A stretch of 53,966 nucleotides of DNA. Origin: Cerioporus squamosus. Lineage: Eukaryota > Basidiomycota > Agaricomycetes > Polyporales > Polyporaceae. The position numbers and the translations under genes were made by a program. Numbering within the stretch: the stretch's first letter is position 1; the number at the start of each line of letters is the position of its first letter. Below are positions 1-11,163 of this stretch, one piece after another. Location: the NCBI GenBank assembly GCA_022592435.1, contig JABYQS010000218.1, forward strand, positions 1-53,966, read 5' to 3'. The notes beneath the pieces are model-generated. The model was not told where the DNA came from. It saw nothing but the letters and a program-made list of their open reading frames with translations, and did not search any database.

Positions 1-100
1 TATCTTTATCTCTCTCGGCGTTCCACCCTTTTGTCTGTGCTGACACTGTACTTCCATCACTGCTTTATACTCCTCCTCTGGCTTTGTCCCCGACCTATTC

Positions 101-1674
101 ATGACAGAGTACGCCACCGACCCAGAGACCATCCAAGAGTACCTCAACTCGCGCGACCGATGCGCGAACTGGGTCAACATCCACTCCCAAGGGCTGAGCT
201 ACGTCTCGCCCTCCTCGCCACCGTCCATCCTGAGCGACGATGACCCGCCATTGTCTGGCTCGAGCGTTTCCGACGCGGCGAGCTCGCACTCTGTGCCACC
301 CCGCATGCTCCTGCGCTACGGCGACGGTCGAGGAGACATACCGATCTCCCATGACTCCTCGCCGACACACAGTCGCGGCCAACCGCCATCCTCCCGCCAC
401 CGATCCCGATCTGGATCGCAAATCCCGCCTGCGCCTGCACCTGCAGACATGCGCCACCACCCCGCTCGCTATGCGCAGACGTTGTCGTATGCATCGGGTT
501 CGCGGTACGCACCGACCGGCGCGCCAGAAAACATCCGCGTCCTGCCGTCGCGGCAGGCAGAAGATTCTCAGCGCATGCCGGCGTCTACCTCATCGTCGCA
601 TCGCTCTCGTGCACCCCCCGCACAGGCCATCTTCCACCCGCCGCAACCCTCGATCCACGATAGAGTTCCTCCCCTTGCAGATCCCCTTCACACGTCCAGG
701 CGCAGTATCCATGCGCCCACGCCGAGACATGCGACCAGTTCCTCCGCACAACCCATCCCCGTCATAGCTTCTCCGACGCATTCCCAGCCTGCTCCCGGCG
801 GTTCTCGATTCTACGAACAGCCCGGGATGGCTGCGTCGACGATGCAGAACGGGCTTCCGTACACCTACGCACCGCCCGCGATCGTCTATGCCCCGTCTGG
901 GCGGCACGGGTCCAAGTACCAGCCCCCCGCGATCGTCTACTCTCCTTCGTCGCACGGGCATCGCCGCGCTCCCGCACCAGGAATAGCGTACAGTCGGTCC
1001 GATCCCCTCCCCCATCCCACCCAGTACTCTCCTGTTAACTCCACGGGTACGCCCTACCCGTCTGGCCACGGCTCGACCTCGCGCCCGCGTGCGCATAGTA
1101 CCGCGGGACACGAGCAGGGCCGGGGACGGACTCACGTTGACATGTCCTCCTCGTCCCGATCGCGGACACGCACACGCACGCCCTCGCTCAGCCCAAGCGA
1201 CAGCGACACGTCCAGCGACACCTCTGGAAGCACCTACTACGTCCTCCCCTCGCCCGGCCAAAAGGTCCAGATCATCGTGAGTGGTCTATCTCCCGATCTC
1301 TCCAGCGTGGTCTAGGGCTACTGCGCGCTGTCCGATCTCTCTCTCTTTTGCTTGCTTCTCAGCCCTGATCCCAAGCCACGATTTACCGCATGTCTTTCAT
1401 TCTGCTTATCGCGCACACGGAGATTGCTGACACTCGCCGTCTCGGTCGTGCTGCGCAGGTGCCGAACTCGGCGTCGGTATACACGTCGAAGCCCCAGTCG
1501 TCGTCGCGGTCGCCCCACTCGCCCTCGTCCCCGCAGAGCCCGAAGAAACCGTTCTTGGCCAGGATATTCAGCCGCGGCTCGGGTTCGGTGGATTCGCGCG
1601 GCTCCAGCGGGGGTAAGCGGTTACATCGCAGACACACTGTCGGAGGCACTCACCTCTCGTCAAGTTCGCGCTGA
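101..1674 (+). CDS. Ser/Pro-rich MTEY-family protein (uncharacterised)
   Basis: Two exons, 101..1276 and 1459..1674, joined in phase 0 by a 182-base intron (GTGAGT...CGCAG), give about 463 residues. The protein begins MTEY and is dominated by Ser, Pro, Arg and His, so it is probably disordered. A short ordered-looking block YYVLPSPGQKVQIIV spans the splice junction and is followed by a Ser-rich stretch, KKPFLARIFSRG and a basic end. The same plan (MTEY start, YIIVPPKGGRLEVV block, Ser-rich tract, DPLFKRLI, basic end) occurs in the minus-strand gene at 14282-15098, so the two are paralogues. Similarity outside those anchors is weak. No catalytic motif or membrane segment is seen, and I do not recognise a named family. 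A second GTAAGC at about 1614 could be another donor, so the last 20 residues are less certain. A CT-rich leader precedes the ATG. Confidence 0.7.
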
Positions 1675-3352
1675 GCGGGGACGCATCCCTGTCCCGTGGA
1701 GATAGTTGGCGTCGCCCACCGTGAGTTCTGCTGCCTCGTTGCTGTGGCGCGCTCGCGCTAACTCGGATGCTTTGTCCCTTCAGCGCGCCCGGGTGGATCT
1801 GGTACTGAACTCTACTCTACAGTACCAGCAGCATCCGTCTTCTGACGCGGACACGCCATGGCGTCAGCATTCTCGTGACACTCCCCAGTACTACTACTCG
1901 GAGGATTTCTCGTCTGGATTCGCCTCAGCTGTTCACATTACATCCATCGCACGTTCTTTGTTTTCGCGCCCATGTTATCCCGTTTCGCATCTGTATCGCA
2001 TCATCCTACACCACTCCTTCATCTCGCATCGGGTTCTGGTTCTGGGACTGTGTTGCATCACCTCATCACCTACCTCATCGGAAGTCCATTCTCCGCCCAT
2101 GTGTAACGTTTGTACTGTTACGAAACGCTCCCGTAGACGTACCCTTCCCGTGTAATACACACCATCATCCCTGATACACACTGACAAGACGTTCAGGAAG
2201 CAAACTCTGGCTGGCTCTCACCACCACCACCACCACCACCGTCATCTTTATGTAAAACGCAGCATGCGGGCATCAAACGCTGCACACTGACTTCCCGACG
2301 AGAGCGAACGCGAGGCTGCCAGGGCGCAGGGTGTCCGGCGACCCGGGCCCTGCTCAGCCTCCTGCCCAGCTTCCGACCAGGGGTCGCGCGACTTCCCAAA
2401 GCAGGCCGATGTGTGCCCTCGTAAATATGTGACCGAGAGGACGCACAGCAAGTTGCGCGGACGATACGGTGCCGAGGACCTAAAGCACACAACGCGGCGT
2501 CGGATGTGTACGCGGATATGCGCATGCGCTTGCCACTCCCGTTAGGCTTTAGCTCTTCCTGCGCATCAGAAAGTCCAGTGGTGACCGGGTGCACGGCTCT
2601 GCAGAGGCTCGTGAGGTCGTGCGTCGTCATCTGGGCGATAGCGAGGTCAGAGGCGTTCAGCTGAGGTCCTGAGGAAGACCTTCCTTCCTGTAAGAGGCAT
2701 GGAGGTTACGCGACTGTGGAGTACTTAGTCGGACGCGGTTGGAGCCTGAGGCGGACGTGATAGGAAACCCAAGCGCTGCGCTTGCGCTCCATGTTCACGC
2801 TCCCGTCGCCCGAGGTGGGAGTGGCGGGTACGTAGCGAGAAGGCTGTTCATGGAGCTCGCTGCATCCGCCAGTAGAGAGACGTACCGTGGCCGACGCCAG
2901 CGGGTACTATTCTTGCGGGCGGTGAACGGTAAGTACATAGGCGGCCTGACGGAATCATATGAGTAGGGTCGGACGACTCCCGAGCGAGCTCCATGGCGCG
3001 CTTTGGGAGGCGGCTGGGGGAGTGATGGATGAACGGGACATGGACAGCAGTTCCACTGCCATCCCGTCCCGATGATATGACGAACGGACTTATCGTTCGT
3101 GTAACATCAGGAACGTTTGCCATGAGGCGGCAACGCACGTTGATGTCTCCCGAGTGCGCCATGTTGTCTCTCGAGCAACAATATAGGCATAGCGCACGAA
3201 ATGTCTGTGTGATTCTCCCTTATTCAGTTACAATACTGCTATCGCAGCAAAACTCGGCGGAGCGGAAATCGAGTGAGAAACGGGAGTCGATAACGTACAA
3301 GCAAAAGCAGCACTCCAAGCTTGAAGCGGCGCATCCATCCCACTGCTCCTCG
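1675..3352. other. Intergenic stretch without a supported gene
   Basis: No reading frame here combines coding-like composition with splice signals. A small CAC trinucleotide tract lies near 2218-2240. The open frames on both strands look like random GC-rich frames. Part of the left side is presumably the 3' untranslated region of the MTEY gene, and the right end is downstream of the minus-strand methyltransferase. Confidence 0.5.
2218..2240. repeat. CAC trinucleotide microsatellite
   Basis: About seven perfect CAC units in a row, lying in sequence without a supported gene. Confidence 0.8.
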
Positions 3353-5336
3353 CTAGTTCTCTCCCCACACCATGTGAGCCACGTCCCTGACCAGCTTGAG
3401 CTTCTTCACCATGTCCTGCCAGGTAACAACGCCCGAGCCCGAGCGCAGCGTCAGCCGGAGACAACACAGAGAACGACCGCGCAACTTGACCCCGTACCTC
3501 GTGCGTGACAAACGCAAACCCGCGCGAGTGAGACGCGAAGCCACACTGGGGACTCAGGCTGAGCCTGCGGGTTGTCATGGGATTGTCAGCGTGGAGCGAC
3601 AGACACCGAGCAGCGAGCACCACCGCGCCAGATGGAGCGGTGTGTAGCGACTGCGATACGGGACGCGCGAGACGAACGTACTGATTCAGCGCCTCCTCCT
3701 TTGTTCTCGGGATCTCCCCGTGTGCGATCACCTCCGCCGCCTGCAAGATACGCCTGCGCAGCTCGTCCGGGTCTTCGAGCTATGTATATGGTGCGTTGTG
3801 GGTCCACGGCGCGCCCAGTCAGCCACAGGAGCCGAGCGGTCATGGCCGCACGAAGAAGGTACGCACCACAGGGGTCTTTGTGGACACCAGTCCGAGAACG
3901 ACCCTCTTGTCCGGCGGGAGGTCGCGGAGGGGCGCGAAGCTGCCGGTTTCTTCGGTGTCGTACTCGAGCTGACGCCGTAGGAAACCGAGGTTAGTCAGGG
4001 GGAGCAGAAGGTGTGACAGCGCTAGCGGAGACGCACGTAGTAGCAGTCGAAGTTGAGGGTAGTCAGCAGCTTGCGCGCGATGTGGTCATATGGCCCGTGG
4101 GTGAAGCGCGAGCCGTCGGGCTGACGAGGGCAGAGGCATCAGACGAGTCATGAAATGGCACTAGGGGTTCGGGAATGGCTGACCTTGACGTTCCCGCGAC
4201 ATATGTGCAACCCGATCGTCATGCCTCGGGGCTTGTCGCGCAGACAGTCGTTGTAGACGTCGAGGTACAGTTGAAACAGTTGTTCCGGGTCTACACCAGC
4301 CTGCTCCATGCGCCGCCTCCACTCTCCGTCGCAGAAGCAAGAAAGGACAGGGTCGTCGATCTGCAACCTTCCTACCGGGCGCAAGAGGTAGTATCAGTTT
4401 CGAGAGTAAGAGAATCACATTCCGGCGGACTTACGGCATCCCCGGGCGTACAGGTCGTTGATCTCTTCTCTATATATCCTCGATACATCTGCGAAGTAAT
4501 CGACTGCATGGAGACGCGCATCAGAGTTGGGGAGTCGCATGTTGTCATGTCTGGCGGACGCACCATCATTCGTGTACGCGCTTGGTTCGTACGTGTATTT
4601 CCCGTGACGAAAATGGTACCATTCAGGTGCACCGATGGTCAACTTGATCTTCCCCACGTTCTACAGCATCGTGGTCAGACCGAATGGAGACCTGGATGAA
4701 CCTTCAGGCGTCATATGTGCGTACTTGCGATCCAGCGACCTTCTTCATATGTTCGAACGAGTCTCCATACAATGATGACGTCCGCCGCAACCTCTCCTTT
4801 AGATATTCCAATCAGCATCCGTGAGCGATGTAGGTGGCGATAGAGCGTACCACGCATACATGCGTCACAGGCCACGATTGAACGAAATTGAAGGGCTGTA
4901 GAGCACGTTGAGCGACCAGAGGAGTCAAGAAGGGTAGGGATCACCTGGAACATGTACTGGGGAGCTACGGTCCCGGGTTCCGAGTTCAGTACCACGACAC
5001 TCACCAGCTATATCGATGACACACACCGTCGGGAACATCTTTTAAGCCACTCAGCTTGTCGTAGAATCCAGTATAGAAGATGTCTCTAGATGTCTCTGGA
5101 TGTCAGCGAAGCAGAAGACGAGCACGGGAAGTAGATACTCGCCTTCGAAACTCTCCGTCGGTAATCACGTCGAAGCCCATGTCGAGTTGCAGCCGGACAA
5201 TCTCCGCAATGCAGACATCTTCGCAGGCCCGAAGCTCCTCAGCGGTACACTTGCCATTTTGATAGTCGGACCTTTTCTGCAAGAGGACGTCCGGACGTTT
5301 GAGGGAGCCAATGTGTTCTGCGCGGGGTACAGACAT
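3353..5336 (-). CDS. MetE-like cobalamin-independent methionine synthase family protein
   Basis: A gene of about ten exons for a roughly 400-residue protein of the UROD/MetE-like fold, matching only the C-terminal catalytic half of methionine synthase. The ATG at 5336 opens MSVPRAEHIGSLKRP, then FDVITDGEFRR. Exon 1 is 5139..5336 and exon 2 is probably 5027..5093. Later exons give KLTIGAPEWYHFRHG, YFADVSRIYREEINDLYARG, LQIDDPVLSCFCD, MTIGLHICRGNVK, LEYDTEETGSFAPL, a short exon ending in KEEALNQ, LSLSPQCGFAS and the end DVAHMVWGEN. The zinc ligands of the family are present: His and Cys of HxC in GLHICRGN, Glu of LEYD and Cys of PQCGFAS. It therefore looks active as a methyltransferase, but such short fungal homologues need not make methionine. 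The join between exons 2 and 4 (4860-5030) is unclear. The exon 2 acceptor sits in a triple AGACATC repeat. Confidence 0.85.
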
Positions 5337-6713
5337 AGGGATGGAAAACACAGAGACCGGGGCGGGAGGGTATTCTGAGTCTATATTCTTTGGACACCGG
5401 TAGATAACCGGTCAGCAACGGAGGTCCTGGCGGAGAGCGGTTCCCGCTGCCGAACATTCATGGAGGCAGGCCATAGGATGGATTGAAGGAGATACGAGGC
5501 GGCCGAATGGGCGCAGTCACAGGGCCGGAAGTGCGACGATAGTGGCGTTTTTCAGCGCCGTTGCAATAGAGTACAGCGAGCACCGGATCGCAGCCGCACG
5601 GGAGCAATGCTTGGGTGCAGTTTAGGCCCGAAAGAGCTCCAAAGTGGTAAATGAAATACTGCGAGCGCGAGCTGGCAAGGCTTGGAGACGATCCCGGGCA
5701 GGGCCTGGGTGGACGGATATGGAGCGATGCATGCCAGCGTCGGACATGAGCCTGGTAGGGTCCTGGCAGGCGGAGCATGTCAGCGTCGCGTGTGTGAGAT
5801 TGATTGCATGAGCATCAACACCTTGAAGTTTGGTACACACTCCGCCGAACTAGTGCGACAACATGGTCGGACGGTTGACAGCGGCACCGACTGGATGAAC
5901 GCACTCATCCGGATACAACGACCGCGTTGCACTGCGGCAAATTCAAGACGATATTGTATAAGAATATGCCTCTTTCGCGTTCATGCGTGGCTTGGGGTCG
6001 CTCAGGGTTGCGACGAAACGAGGTACGGCAGTCATTGGTCCCAGTTACCGCGGGATTCGGATGGCACGGCGAGGTCTTGTAACTGGGCGGTCACCGTTCA
6101 ATGTTAGACCTCTGATGGATTGGACGAAGAGGCTATATACGCAGTAAGTGCAAGGTGATACAGCTGGCTGGCATGAGTCTGGTATCATCGGCATGTTCGA
6201 AGTGAAGATGTCGTACTGGAGAAAATTCATAAGGCGTACCTGGCATGAGCCTCAAAGACCGGCTGAAAGCAGCATCGAAGAAAGATATGATGATGGATGG
6301 TCTGCAGAGAACTAGAGGAAATCGCGACGAGGATGAGGTTCGCTCGAAGTCGCCCTTGGACGACGCGCTCTTGCCGCCATGCCGCGGACGATGCCGACGC
6401 AGCCCACGCGAGGAGCACGCGAGGGCGAGGAGATCCACAGGGTCGTGAGACGATCACCGAGTTGTGTGAAAATACGACGATGGCCTTGTTGTCGTAGACG
6501 CTCGCGAGACGCGCACACGTGTCGGCGCTTGGACGCGCCTGTTGCCCGAAATGGTCAAGGCCTGGTCAAAGCACTTGTTCCCGAACGTCTGCGTCGTCCT
6601 CGAGGTTGCTCCTCCCCCTGGCTCCCGTCTCGCATAAAGGCTGCACTCACGATGGGCCACACACAACGTAACTCTTTCCTCGATCCCTCACTGCACGCCT
6701 CTCGTCCCCCACG
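5337..6713. other. Intergenic stretch without a supported gene
   Basis: Contains the probable promoter of the minus-strand MetE-like gene and the upstream region of the C2H2 gene. A plus-strand frame at about 6472-6640 ends in protein-like sequence (WTRLLPEMVKAWSKHLFP) but has an in-frame stop just upstream and no acceptor. I therefore do not call a gene; it could be a relic. Confidence 0.4.
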
Positions 6714-7878
6714 ATGATGACCTCCGATCCTCTCCCCGTCGCCGCACATCCTCAGGACCTCGACTCCAGCCTTACGGACTGCTACGAAGAGTACTTCTCG
6801 TTCTCTCAATACCTACGCGGTACCTTCTTTGAGGAAGGAGCTTCGGGCTCCATTCCAAGTCCTACTATCCCCAGCGAGGAGACATTGTTCCTCCCTCACG
6901 CGAACGTGGAACAGGAGCTTTCGGATAACTAGTGAGTATAGGCAGTCTCGCCTTCTCTCGCCCACTGCACAACGCTAACCCTCCTCAAGTCTGAACTTGC
7001 ACCTGGCATGTAGCTCGAATACTGCCTTCGATCCCTTTGCTCTCGCGCAAGTCCCAGTCGCCCCGACTCCTCCTCCTCCCGATTTCGATGTCATAAGTGG
7101 CTTTGAGCTCCATCCACCATTTTTGAGTGCGGCAGATCCGACTTTTGGAGGCTGCTTCTTGCCGGAGAACTCTCCTCTGAACTCCACCCTGACCTATACC
7201 GGCGACGCGGTTTCCTATGGCGCAAACGACTTGTACGGCGCGCTTCGCTCGTCTGCATATCCAGATGCGCGAGCCGTTCCAGCATGCATCGAGCCTGCTC
7301 TCATCACCGCTCCATCGACAAGCATGGCCGCGCATCACCCAACGGCCCCTGGTGAGCCACACCCTCGTATTCGTCCTCGCCGTACTCCTCCCATCGCGCC
7401 ATATCCGACGCCCTCCCCGGAGCCATACTCCCCACTCGACGATCTCATCATCTGCAAGCCCCGCAACGTCCAAGTCTCCGTCTCCTCTTCATCCCCGTCC
7501 TCCTCTTCCGAGACCCCCGCCCCCTCTCCGCGCAACCGCTGGCAATGCCCGCACTGCCCGCACATCCAGCAGAACCGCCGCGGGCCCGACCTCAGGCGGC
7601 ACATCGCGACGCACACGCGCCCCGTGCAGGCCCCGCAGTGGGTCTGCTGCGGGGTGCCCGTCTTCGACGCTGCGGAGCGCGGCGTGCCCGAGAAGGTGCT
7701 CAAGGAGGGCGAGTTGTGGCAGTTTGACGGGATTTTCATGATTGGCGGGTGCCGGAAGACGTTCAGCAGGAGAGACGCGTATGGACGGCACCTGAGGCGC
7801 GAGAAGGGGGTGTGCTTTGGAGACCCGCACGCGTTGTACCAGCCGGGGAACGTGCAGGACGCGGACAAGGGGTGCTGA
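6714..7878 (+). CDS. C2H2 zinc-finger protein
   Basis: Two exons, 6714..6931 and 6990..7878, joined in phase 2 by a 58-base intron (GTGAGTATA...CTCAAG), encode 368 residues. The N-terminal 250 residues are acidic, then Pro/Ser-rich and probably disordered. A C2H2 finger follows (CPHC at about 259-262, HIATH at about 277-281). It leads into a Cys-rich stretch (WVCCGVP) and a second degenerate finger, MIGGCRKTFSRRDAYGRHL, of the style C...FSRRDAxxRHL seen in many orphan basidiomycete DNA-binding proteins. Role inferred: nuclear, DNA-binding, probably a transcription factor with an N-terminal regulatory region. Target unknown. The start is the first ATG of a doublet, and nothing upstream suggests another exon. 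Confidence 0.85.
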
Positions 7879-8185
7879 CGGTGGCGGCTGCTGGAGTCTG
7901 GACGGGGGTACGGAGAGGGTTGCGTTGTCGGTGGTGATCGCGCTGGCGCCGTTCTCGTATGTTTTCAGTGTATTCACTCTGTCAGTGGTGGCCGGAATGT
8001 CAGATCCAAGGTTCCTGTAGCTGCACTCGAAGAACAGCGCAAGGTCTCACATAGCGCTGCGCGCGCAGCACTGAGGTCCGTACGTTGCTCTCTCTTGTTC
8101 CTCTTCCTCATTTCCCCTCTATCCCTCCGCGCATGCCGCGACGGCTCATCCCATCTTACATCTCTGTTTCCCGCGACAGTTTGTC
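7879..8185. other. Short intergenic region
   Basis: Between the C2H2 gene and the first module-family locus. CT-rich sequence near 8090-8125 may be the leader of the next locus. Nothing else seen. Confidence 0.4.
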
Positions 8186-9304
8186 ATGTCCCAATCTCAG
8201 GTTTCGGCGTACGGAGGAGACACTGGTCCAGAACAACAGGATGAAGCGGCGGCGGCGCGGACCCCTTCCTGCGCAGAACACCACCGTGACGACACGTCGA
8301 CTATTATGACCGGCGCGTACAAGCGAGACATGGAAACGGCGGAGACATTTGACATCCTCGTCTCAGAGATCGCGCCATGTTGCGGTATGGCAGAAACTCG
8401 CACCAACAAGAAGCCCTGGAGAGCGCGTTCTTGTGGAAGGATGGCTGCGGATGGGTGCCAATGGGTGCCACGCAGGGTGCGCGCCCGAGGATACGTACGT
8501 ACGTTCTGTTGTGCTATTCAATCCACCCCAGGCTGAGCAAGACGACAGGGTCGCAGTTGCCAAGAGTGTGCAGGCTGAGCAGACACATGGCACTGATAGA
8601 TGCGCACGCACGCTTTCGTACTGGAACCGCGAGTTCGCTCACGCTCCCGTGGACATCCCAGCGTGAATCACTGCCAGGCGCAGTGCGTCTCGGATGCCGT
8701 GGCTGGGCGAGATGATGACCGCTGTCGCGCGGAGGCACTGCAGGGCGAGCGATTCTGTTAGCGGCATATCTACGCGCACGACGAATCGCTCTCGGACGTG
8801 AGGCGGGCGCAGTCAACGGCTCGTGTCCTTGCGGGTCGCCACCGGGAATACCTGCCGTCGCCGCACTGCAGCCCAAACGCGGCGATCAACTGCTTACGAG
8901 GGGCGATCACTCTTTTGCAGGCATACGTCTCGTGTCTCGAGGCGGAGGACCGGAAATACAGGGCGCATGAGAGACAGTTCGGGTGTGATGGTGAGTCGCC
9001 GTGCGCTGTCCATGTCCGCGCTTGGGTCCGTCTGTTGAGCTTGGGGGGAGTATTCAGGTGAAGCGCGGAGTGCTGCATACCTATCTGCACTCGATGAGAA
9101 GCGGACGCAGGCGGTGGAAGAGCTGGAAGGTTTGGAAAGCGGCTTGGAGAACGCTTGGCGCACACGTAAGCGGAGGAACGTCTTGTGGGTGAGTTATCTG
9201 CTCGGTATGCGGAGCGCGTACGCTCACGACTGAAAGCATAGGCAATTGGGAGCCTCGTACTTGCTGCCACGGTGATCCTGGCGGGTGTCGGTGCTCGCGG
9301 ATGA
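8186..9304 (+). pseudogene. Decayed two-module member of the Cys-knuckle/coiled-coil/tail-anchor family
   Basis: The order of two family modules is still readable. Module 1 starts with ATG at 8186 and aligns with the first module of the gene at 9610. Its first two cysteines are gone (MSQSQV replaces MPQCQA), though CAEH remains, and the frame changes near 8375. Module 2 (about 8665-9060) has a normal RCRAEALQGERFC, but the next codon is TAG at 8759-8761, inside the C-x2-H pair, and is followed by RH. Beyond the stop the frame continues with full family character: AINCLRGAITLLQAYVSCLE, HERQFGC, a phase-1 donor at about 8992, AAYLSALDEKRTQAVEELEG, a phase-0 intron and a hydrophobic tail exon, IGSLVLAATVILAGVGARG, then stop. 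The nonsense codon, lost ligands and frameshift together argue for a recent pseudogene. An alternative is that the TAG ends an intron, but then the third cysteine would be lost. Confidence 0.7.
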
Positions 9305-9609
9305 CAAACGTGCCTCTAGGCCCACTAGAGTGTTTGTGCAGTCTACCGCTGCACTGCTATGTCATCCACCGTGATCCGTAAATATAACTCGATAACGTGA
9401 GTCGCATGAGCCAACAACCACGGTGACTACAGCGGCGAGTGGCGGCTAGAAGCCTAACCTTGTGAATAAGTCGCCAGACACAGCCTCAGCGCACGAACAG
9501 CTGGTGCGTGGTATCTTCTTTCTCCTTCATCCACCTTGACTAAGACCAAGCCGCACTATCGCCAGGACTCGGGCTCAGCACTCTCTGCCAGTGGGAGATC
9601 GGGATCGAC
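9305..9609. other. Short intergenic region
   Basis: The probable promoter of the next family member. It ends in a CT-rich stretch near 9510-9530, typical of fungal transcription starts. No gene seen. Confidence 0.4.
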
Positions 9610-10770
9610 ATGCCCCAATGTCAAGCCCTATCTACTGAACGCTGCCAGAGGAGCGCCCAGGAAGCGGGGCTGTACTGTGCAGAGCACGCTGCTGACTCAA
9701 GCAAGCTCGTCGAAGCGTTCCACAAGGCGAAGAGGGAGGCCGACGCGCTGGAGATCCTCGTTGTGGACATGCAGAGTACGGGCATATCGGAGCAGCTGCG
9801 CGACTGCGACGAGGCGGGCGCTGCCGCGGCGGTCTTGAAGACATATGTGGACCGCTTGGACAAGGTGATCAAGATGGCGGAGAAGTATGAAGTCCTCTTT
9901 GGTGCGGAGAGTACGTCGATTCCGTGTTTAGCTTGAGAGTGTCACTGACTGAGAGATGTTGTCACATGCAGACAGCCTTTCTTCGAAGGAGTGTATTTCC
10001 GAACTTCGAAAGAAGAGGGACGCCGCGCTCGAGCTTCATCAGGTCGAGTCTTGGAAGTCGATGCTAAGGGGGCTAGACCCTAAGTCGTAAGCCAGAGCGT
10101 CCCCGTACCTTCGGGAGCCTGGAAGATATACTAATACTAAAGCACACACGCATAGGAATGCCGCCTCAGTGCCTCAACACGCTCAAGCAGCGGAAACCCA
10201 ATGCCAGGCGTTTCTCGAGACCGAAGGATGCACTCCCTGTCCCGACTCGGCGGCGCAAGGCCGGCGGTTCTGCCTCGCGCACGACCTGAACCACAGCAGA
10301 TCCCTATCCAGCTTGGAGAAGGCGCGGACGCAGTGTCGCGAGTCTCTCGACGACTACGAGAGCGTCTTTGGAAGCGGCCCTCGAGAAGAGACGATGAGGT
10401 TCCTGCAGAAGTACATCGTCAGCCTCCGGACGGTGATCGGGCACCTGCAGGAGCACCAGCAGCAGTTCCACTGCAAGAGTACGTACTATCAGCGCGTTGT
10501 CGGCCTCGTTCTGATGCATTATTCGCAGTGGAGGAACAGCATGCAGCGGCTGTAACCCAGCTGACAGAGAAGCGGAGGAAGGCGATGTCGCAGGTGGATG
10601 ACCTGGTCATGTGGGGGACTATAGTCTCCCTAGGAAAGGTACGGTCTTGTCTCAATCTGTTGGTCGAATGCACGCTGATCATTGACGGTGCGGTGATTCT
10701 GCAGAAGGCGGCTCCCTTTGGCTCGCTAGCGTTCTTCGTACTGTTGCTATGCATCGTGTTGAGTCAGTGA
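9610..10770 (+). CDS. Two-module Cys-knuckle/coiled-coil protein with C-terminal membrane anchor
   Basis: Five exons: 9610..9910, 9972..10086, 10156..10478, 10529..10638 and 10705..10770 (304 residues). All introns are GT-AG, 50-69 bases long, in phases 1, 2, 1 and 0. Module 1 has C4, C12, C23 and H26 (YCAEH), a charged helical stretch, then KECISELRKKRDAALELHQ. A phase-2 intron leads in frame into module 2, which has no ATG of its own: CQAFLETEGCTPC, FCLAH, a coil, HQQQFHCK, then AAVTQLTEKRRKAM. The last exon is KAAPFGSLAFFVLLLCIVLSQ, a single hydrophobic helix at the very end, as in tail-anchored proteins. I infer a cytosol-facing, zinc-binding, possibly oligomeric membrane protein. I recognise no named family. 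The knuckle resembles the small C/C/C-x2-H domains annotated as DUF5763. Function unknown. Confidence 0.8.
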
Positions 10771-11163
10771 GACATCTGCACGACCGGATGCACGATCTAC
10801 TAGCATCCACTTTCTACTTTACGATGGTGTTCGAACTCATACTATCGCGCATATCGTCAACATGTCGGTGCAGCCATGACGGAGAGGTACGCTGGAGACC
10901 ATCATAAGTATATGCCAACGCGCACAAGAACACGACGACGACGGAGGCAAACACCAGCGCCGATCTACCCGTGCCCACAACGGTAGTAGACGTACCTTGT
11001 GGGTCCAAGAAGGGATTATTGCGGTTCGGGCAACTGGCGAGAACCTTATCAGGCCAACGCGTGGGCCGCGCAAAGCAAGCCAAACGAACCTGCCGTCCGC
11101 CCTAGTGTCGAGCGGACGCGCATACTCATACCCTGCTTGGCGCCTTCTCCCATCCTTTGCACC
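10771..11163. other. Intergenic region with a possible orphan tail exon on the minus strand
   Basis: Separates two two-module genes. On the minus strand at about 10906-10965 an open stretch reads SALVFASVVVVFLCALAYTY, hydrophobic like the family's last exons and preceded by a TAG acceptor. It has no detectable knuckle or coil exons attached, because upstream on that strand lies the next plus-strand gene. It may be chance or a relic of an inverted copy. Confidence 0.35.

Noticed and set aside
590..1261. 223-residue minus-strand frame opposite the first gene
   Set aside because: An Arg/Gly-rich mirror of the Ser/Pro-rich coding strand, with no motif or splice support.
6472..6640. Plus-strand protein-like tail WTRLLPEMVKAWSKHLFP before a stop
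   Set aside because: An in-frame stop lies just upstream and there is no acceptor or start, so a gene cannot be built. At most a relic.
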